The notes beneath the pieces are model-generated. The model was not told the origin of the DNA, ran no database searches, and saw only the letters and a list, made by a program, of their open reading frames with translations. Made by a program: the position numbers and the translations under genes. Shown here in pieces: positions 33,065 through 37,728 of a stretch of DNA of 37,728 bases; positions within the stretch are counted from its first letter, which is position 1; every line of letters begins with the position of its first letter. The stretch covers positions 1-37,728 of the forward strand of contig JASJDL010000004.1 of assembly GCA_030065775.1 (NCBI GenBank), written 5' to 3'. Source of the stretch: Flavobacteriaceae bacterium (GTDB lineage: Bacteria; Bacteroidota; Bacteroidia; Flavobacteriales; Flavobacteriaceae).

Positions 33065-35674
33065 TTATTTTAAATACTCTTTTGCTTTTACTAGAGCTTC
33101 CTTGATTCCGTCAGGGTTTTTGCCACCGGCAGTTGCATAAAAGGGTTGTCCGCCGCCGCCGCCTTGAATAAGTTTACCCAATTCGCGCACGATAGTTCCG
33201 GCATGCAATTTCTCACCGGCGATATTTTTTGAAATGAAAACAGTCAACTGTGCTTTTCCATTCGTTTTTGAGCCGGCGATAAAAAACAGGTCATTAATTT
33301 CACCACCTAACTGAAATGCCAGGTCTTTAATAGCGCCTTGGTCTAATGCTATTTCAGTAGCTATAAAATTAATCCCATTTATAGACTCCACATTGTTTTT
33401 TAGATCACTTTTCAACGAAGAAGCCTTGTCTTTCATGAGCGCTTCAATTTCTTTCTTAAGCTGAATATTTTCCTCTTGCAAAGCTTTGACAGACTCCACC
33501 GGACTTAACGAACTTTTGAACAAGTCTTTTATTTCAAAATAGGCGCGGTTGGTTTCTGAATAAAAATCCTTTACGGCGTCATAAGTTATTGCTTCAATAC
33601 GACGTATTCCCGCTGCGATAGCACTTTCTGATCTAATTTTAAAATGCCAGATATCACCTGTATTCTGCACGTGGGTACCGCCACATAATTCAATGGATTT
33701 TCCAAAGCGAATGGTGCGAACGGTATCACCATATTTTTCGCCAAATAAGGCTAAGGCGCCATCTTTTTTGGCTTTTTCCATAGATACGGAACGATGCTCC
33801 TGTAACTTTAACTTATTAGTTATGCGCGCATTGACAAAATCTTCTACCTCACGCAGTTCATCAACCGTAAGTTTTGAGAAATGCGAAAAGTCAAACCGTA
33901 AATATTTTGAATGTACTGCCGATCCTTTTTGCTCCACATGTTCACCTAAGATTTCGCGTAATGCCTGGTGTAAAAGGTGTGTAGCCGTATGGTTGCAAGC
34001 AGTTCTGAAACGCTGTTTTTCATCTACCACAATTTTAAAGGTATCTGAAACATTCTCAGGTAAGTTTTCGACAAAATGAATAATAAGGTTGTTTTCTTTT
34101 TTGGTATCAACGATATAATTCACATCTCCATTTGGGGCTTCCAAATAGCCCTTATCGCCGACCTGACCACCTCCTTCTGGATAAAAAGGGGTTAAGTTAA
34201 ATACCAATTGGTACTGATCACCTTCTTTTTTAGAAGATACCTTTCTGTATCGGGTGATTTTTACATCTGCCTCCAAGGAATCGTATCCAATAAATTCTTC
34301 GTCATGGTCATCGATCAAGATATTCCAGTCATCTGTTTCAATGGCAGAAGCAGCTCGTGAACGATTTTTCTGTTTTTCAAGCTCCACATTAAATTCTTCC
34401 TCGTTAAAAGAAAGATCTTTCTCAGCTAATATTAAGGCAGTCAAATCTTTTGGAAAACCATAAGTATCATACAGCTCAAAAGCTTTCGCTCCCGAAATTA
34501 TCGCATCTCCGGATTCTTTTACAATTCCATCCAACATAACCAAGCCCTGTTCTAGGGTTTTTAAGAATGAATGCTCTTCTTCCTTGATAACATTGGTGAC
34601 TAATTGCCGTTGTTCTTTTAGTTCCGGGAAAACCTCGCTCATTTCTTTGCTTAGAATATGTACCAGTTTAAAGATAAATGGCTTTTTTTGGTTCAAAAAG
34701 GTAAATCCGTAGCGAATCGCACGACGTAAAATTCTACGAATAACATAACCGGCGCCGGTGTTAGAAGGTAATTGCCCATCCGCAATAGCGAAAGCAACTG
34801 CACGCACATGATCAGCTACAACACGAATGGCAATGTCGGTTTTTTCATTACTGCCATAGTTGGTTTGAGTAATGGTTTCTACCTCTCGAATAAGCGGTGT
34901 AAACACATCGGTATCGTAATTAGATGTTACGTTTTGCAATACCATACATAAACGTTCAAATCCCATTCCGGTATCGATATGTTTTGCAGGTAAATTTTCC
35001 AATGACCCGTCGGCTTTTCTATTGTATTGTATGAAAACCAGGTTCCAGATTTCGACCACTTGTGGATGATCTTTATTGACCAATTCTTTACCCGGAATTT
35101 GCGCTTTTTCTTCGTCAGAGCGAATATCTACATGTATTTCTGAACAAGGTCCGCTAGGGCCTGTTGCTCCCATTTCCCAGAAATTATCCTTTTTATTTCC
35201 GTTGATTATTCTGTTCTCATCAATATGTTCCTTCCAATGATCATAAGCTTCTTGGTCAAAAGCCAAATTTTCACTTTTATCACCCTCGAAAACCGTTACA
35301 TACAGGTTATCTTTATTGATCTTATAAACTTCAGTAAGCAATTCCCATGCCCAAGCAATGGCTTCTTTTTTAAAGTAATCTCCAAAGCTCCAATTACCGA
35401 GCATCTCAAACATCGTGTGGTGATACGTATCAAGGCCTACTTCTTCGAGGTCATTGTGCTTCCCAGATACACGCAGACATTTTTGTGTGTCTGCTATTCG
35501 TTTTATTTCGGCTTTTTTCTGTCCCAAAAAATATTCTTTAAACGGTACCATACCGGCATTGGTGAACATCAGTGTAGGGTCATTTTTTAATACCATGGGG
35601 GATGAAGGCACAATTTTATGGGCTTTCGATTCGAAAAAATCTAAAAAATGCTGTCGTATCGCTTGCGATGTCAT
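33065..35674 (-). CDS. alaS: Alanine--tRNA ligase
   Basis: This 869-aa protein is the usual AlaS length. The N-terminal aminoacylation domain starts [17 protein letters not shown] with [14 protein letters not shown]. The editing domain has zinc-site motifs HTATHLLH and CGGTH. The C-terminal C-Ala domain ends with [19 protein letters not shown]. It charges tRNA-Ala and hydrolyses mischarged Ser- and Gly-tRNA. It is a single-copy housekeeping gene, divergent from the M23 peptidase gene (136 bp apart). Confidence 0.98.
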   Translation of the reverse strand: MTSQAIRQHFLDFFESKAHKIVPSSPMVLKNDPTLMFTNAGMVPFKEYFLGQKKAEIKRIADTQKCLRVSGKHNDLEEVGLDTYHHTMFEMLGNWSFGDYFKKEAIAWAWELLTEVYKINKDNLYVTVFEGDKSENLAFDQEAYDHWKEHIDENRIINGNKKDNFWEMGATGPSGPCSEIHVDIRSDEEKAQIPGKELVNKDHPQVVEIWNLVFIQYNRKADGSLENLPAKHIDTGMGFERLCMVLQNVTSNYDTDVFTPLIREVETITQTNYGSNEKTDIAIRVVADHVRAVAFAIADGQLPSNTGAGYVIRRILRRAIRYGFTFLNQKKPFIFKLVHILSKEMSEVFPELKEQRQLVTNVIKEEEHSFLKTLEQGLVMLDGIVKESGDAIISGAKAFELYDTYGFPKDLTALILAEKDLSFNEEEFNVELEKQKNRSRAASAIETDDWNILIDDHDEEFIGYDSLEADVKITRYRKVSSKKEGDQYQLVFNLTPFYPEGGGQVGDKGYLEAPNGDVNYIVDTKKENNLIIHFVENLPENVSDTFKIVVDEKQRFRTACNHTATHLLHQALREILGEHVEQKGSAVHSKYLRFDFSHFSKLTVDELREVEDFVNARITNKLKLQEHRSVSMEKAKKDGALALFGEKYGDTVRTIRFGKSIELCGGTHVQNTGDIWHFKIRSESAIAAGIRRIEAITYDAVKDFYSETNRAYFEIKDLFKSSLSPVESVKALQEENIQLKKEIEALMKDKASSLKSDLKNNVESINGINFIATEIALDQGAIKDLAFQLGGEINDLFFIAGSKTNGKAQLTVFISKNIAGEKLHAGTIVRELGKLIQGGGGGQPFYATAGGKNPDGIKEALVKAKEYLK

Positions 35675-35731
35675 AAACTGTTAATTAAAAGCCAAATAAA
35701 ACACTTGTTTTTTCGGTTTGGAAACATTTTG

Positions 35732-35739
35732 TAAATTTG
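35732..35739 (+). promoter_or_regulatory. -7 box TAAATTTG of the M23 - MerR - LemA run
   Basis: An exact TAnnTTTG match lies 71 bp upstream of the M23 ATG. A TTG lies 24 bp further upstream (35705-35707), slightly longer than the usual spacing. Confidence 0.4.
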
Positions 35740-35810
35740 GCGTTAGGCAATAAAAATAAAGAGTTTTTTACCCCTTAGTTTGGGTTGCAAAAATAGCACA
35801 AATTAATAGT

Positions 35811-36782
35811 ATGGCGAAGGTAAAATATTATTACGATTCAGAAACATTATCTTACAGAAAAATAGAGCTTCGCAGAAGAGATAAGTTCAAGAATACATTG
35901 GTGTTTTTGGCAAGCTCGGCTTTATTTGGAGCCTTAATTGTTTTAATTTCATATCAGTTCATCGAATCTCCAAAGGAGAAGGCACAAAAGCGTGAACTTG
36001 ACAATATGATGCTTCGCTATGAATTATTGGATAAAAAGATGTCACAGGCGGAGAAGGTTCTGGAGAATATTCAGCAACGAGATAATGATATCTACCGTAT
36101 GTATTTCGAGGTAAACCCAATACCGGAAGAACAACGCAAAGCAGGTTTTGGGGGTGTCAATCGGTATAAATCATTGGAGGGCTTTGAGAATTCTGATATG
36201 ATCATTGACGCCACCAAGAATATGGATATTTTGGCTAAGCAGCTATATGTTCAATCTAAATCTTTGGATGAGATTATTAATCTGGCCGAAGATAAAGAAA
36301 AGTTACTGGCTTCAATTCCGGCTATTCAACCCATCAAAAAAGAAGACCTAACCCGTATGGCATCAGGTTATGGATGGCGTTCTGATCCGTTTACCAAAGC
36401 ACGCAAAATGCATCGGGGGATGGACTTTACCGCGCCTAAAGGCGTACCTATCTATGCTACAGGTAATGGCATTGTGAAACGAGCAGATAACGGTGCCTCA
36501 GGTTTTGGGAATCACGTTCGTATTGACCATGGTTTTGGTTATGTGACTTTATATGCCCACTTGTCAAAATACAATGTGAAAAGAGGCCAGCGTGTGAAGC
36601 GTGGTGACCTTATAGGATTTGTGGGCAGCACCGGAAGGTCCATGGCACCGCACTTACATTATGAAGTACATAAAGATGGTAAACCCATCAATCCTATAAA
36701 TTTCTATTACGGAAACTTGACCCCAGAAGAATTCAAACAGATGTTAAAAGCGGCATCTCAGGAAAATCAATCATTCGATTAA
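35811..36782 (+). CDS. M23 (LytM-type) cell-wall metallopeptidase, membrane-anchored
   Basis: This 323-aa protein has one membrane helix (about 28-48), a periplasmic coiled-coil linker (about 55-95) and an M23 domain (about 185-300). The zinc ligands are His201, Asp205 (HRGMDF) and His283 (HLH, 281-283); His250 is the catalytic region residue. It cuts peptide cross-links in peptidoglycan, or activates amidases if catalytically weak. All ligands are present, so it is probably active. The stop overlaps the start of the MerR gene by one base (TAATG). Confidence 0.93.
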   Translation: MAKVKYYYDSETLSYRKIELRRRDKFKNTLVFLASSALFGALIVLISYQFIESPKEKAQKRELDNMMLRYELLDKKMSQAEKVLENIQQRDNDIYRMYFEVNPIPEEQRKAGFGGVNRYKSLEGFENSDMIIDATKNMDILAKQLYVQSKSLDEIINLAEDKEKLLASIPAIQPIKKEDLTRMASGYGWRSDPFTKARKMHRGMDFTAPKGVPIYATGNGIVKRADNGASGFGNHVRIDHGFGYVTLYAHLSKYNVKRGQRVKRGDLIGFVGSTGRSMAPHLHYEVHKDGKPINPINFYYGNLTPEEFKQMLKAASQENQSFD

Positions 36783-37111
36783 TGCATATCAACTTACCAG
36801 ACAAACGCTATTATAAGATAGGAGAGGTTGCCAAAGCCTTTAATGTGAACGCTTCACTCATACGGTTTTGGGATAAAGAATTTGATATCATAAAGCCCAA
36901 AAAAAATGCGAAGGGCAACCGAATGTTCACGTCAGAAGATATCAAAAATCTTCAGATGATCTATCACTTGGTAAAAGAAAAAGGATTTACCCTCGATGGT
37001 GCCCGTACGAAACTGAAGGAAAATCCTGAAAAACTTAAAGAGAATCATTCAATTATAGCTCGATTAGAGGCTATAAAGGATGAACTTATTCAAATAAAAA
37101 ATCAATTATAA
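36782..37111 (+). CDS. MerR-family transcription regulator
   Basis: This 109-aa protein has a MerR-type winged HTH at the N-terminus: YYKIGEVAKAFNVNASLIRFWDKEFDIIKP, then a wing and helix pair and LMIYHLVKEKGFTLDGARTKL-like residues. The short C-terminal coil lets it dimerise. No effector domain or metal-binding Cys is present. It is translationally coupled to the M23 peptidase gene (ATG in TAATG) and lies 22 bp before lemA. The fixed position between an M23 peptidase and LemA in Flavobacteria suggests a role linked to cell-envelope control. Confidence 0.9.
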   Translation: MHINLPDKRYYKIGEVAKAFNVNASLIRFWDKEFDIIKPKKNAKGNRMFTSEDIKNLQMIYHLVKEKGFTLDGARTKLKENPEKLKENHSIIARLEAIKDELIQIKNQL

Positions 37112-37133
37112 TCAACTTTAAAAATTTAGTGTC

Positions 37134-37728
37134 ATGAAAAAAGGGTTAATAGTATTAATAATACTTGCAATTGTTGGCTTCGGTTTATATAATTGGGCGG
37201 TGGGATTTAATAATACTGCAGTTGAGCATGAAGCAAATGCTAAAACTGCTTGGTCTAATGTTGAAAGTTCATATCAACGAAGAAATGACCTTATCGGGAA
37301 CCTTGTAAAAACGGTTCAAGGGGCTGCCGATTTTGAAAAGGAAACTTTAGAAAGTGTCATTAGCGCTCGTGCTAAAGCAACACAGACTACCATAGACCCT
37401 ACCAATATCACAGCTGAAAATATGGCTGCTTTTCAGGAAGCCCAACAAGGATTAAGCGGTGCACTTTCAAGATTACTAGTTACGGTTGAGCGTTATCCTG
37501 AATTGAAAGCGAATCAGAATTTCTTAGAATTACAAGCGCAATTGGAAGGAACTGAAAATAGAATTAACGTGGCCCGCGACAGATATAATGAAGCAGTGAA
37601 TACATATGATATTTTTACGACGAAATTTCCCGGTAAGTTGTTGGCTGGATTATTTGGTTTTGAAGAAATGCCTCGCTATAAATCAGATCCAGGCTCAGAA
37701 AAAGCCCCGGATGTTAATTTTGATTTTG
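37134..37728 (+). CDS. lemA: LemA family protein (C-terminus cut by the window edge)
   Basis: The frame runs open from ATG at 37134 to the edge, 198 codons. An N-terminal membrane helix (about 4-20, VLIILAIVGFGLYNW) is followed by the LemA helical domain: EANAKTAWSNVESSYQRRNDLIGNLVKTVQG and later SRLLVTVERYPELKANQNFLELQAQLEGTENRI. Both segments are hallmark motifs. The residues near the edge (PGSEKAPDVNFDF) are the usual end of the family, so only a few codons are missing. LemA proteins are membrane-anchored, often beside a Htp-like peptidase or TPM protein; the biochemical role is unknown. Confidence 0.95.
   Translation, partial: MKKGLIVLIILAIVGFGLYNWAVGFNNTAVEHEANAKTAWSNVESSYQRRNDLIGNLVKTVQGAADFEKETLESVISARAKATQTTIDPTNITAENMAAFQEAQQGLSGALSRLLVTVERYPELKANQNFLELQAQLEGTENRINVARDRYNEAVNTYDIFTTKFPGKLLAGLFGFEEMPRYKSDPGSEKAPDVNFDF

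Noticed and set aside
33140-33175. GC-rich simple repeat (GCCGCCGCCGCC) in alaS
   Set aside because: It encodes the normal Gly run before [10 protein letters not shown] in the C-Ala domain of AlaS.
35225-35684. Plus-strand frames inside the start of alaS
   Set aside because: They lie antisense to the conserved N-terminal domain of AlaS and have no motif.

Overview
The window reads as chromosomal DNA of a member of the Bacteroidetes, most likely a marine-type Flavobacteriaceae. The evidence is an AT-rich sequence, promoters of the TTG-N19/20-TAnnTTTG type (best in front of the tRNA and the bla-like operon), a GSII/GSIII glutamine synthetase pair, a GSCFA protein, MORN and M56 proteins, and the block alaS - M23 peptidase - MerR - LemA.

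Left part (1 to about 19.6 kb): an integrated mobile element of the CTnDOT/RteC type. Its right end is a tRNA-Arg(ACG) gene (19615-19688, minus). A tyrosine recombinase with the IntDOT-like Ser in place of the first catalytic Arg sits next to the tRNA 3' end. Between int and the tRNA are a 22-bp palindrome and further TGTTGAC heptamers, likely recombinase arm sites. The left end lies outside the window. The element backbone at 4.9-7.6 kb is rteC, a MerR/excisionase-like HTH gene, a winged-helix replication-type protein and a DnaC-like ATPase. Two identical-architecture dyads (TTCACAA-N12-TTGTGAA) lie between rteC and the HTH gene.

The most striking cargo is at 1-4759: a tightly packed minus-strand operon of a PHP-phosphoesterase/SMC-like ABC ATPase (TrlF-like), a MukF/MksF/JetA-like kleisin candidate and a MukE/MksE/JetB-like candidate that runs off the left edge. 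This looks like a Wadjet/Mks condensin-type anti-plasmid or anti-phage system led by an additional nuclease-ATPase gene. The SMC and JetD-like genes would lie outside the window, so that part is prediction.

Other cargo (7.8-17.9 kb): a membrane-anchored LuxR regulator with a half-size asparaginase-like protein, then a plus-strand set of exported or small enzymes (DUF2911, a lipoprotein, a DUF1579-like protein, VOC, PQQ-type sugar dehydrogenase), a membrane AraC regulator, a cupin, a frameshifted Tat-exported intradiol dioxygenase and two proteins of unknown function.

Right part (19.7-37.7 kb): host chromosome. It holds a 50-aa small protein, a damaged small membrane ORF, and an operon of serine hydrolase - BlaI - M56 sensor whose promoter contains operator half-sites exactly 20 bp apart. 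Next come a Ca/Na antiporter, divergent GSII and GSIII genes with a 19-bp direct repeat between them, an M20 amidohydrolase, a MORN protein, a rhodanese, a GSCFA protein, AlaS, an M23 peptidase, a MerR regulator and LemA (cut by the right edge).
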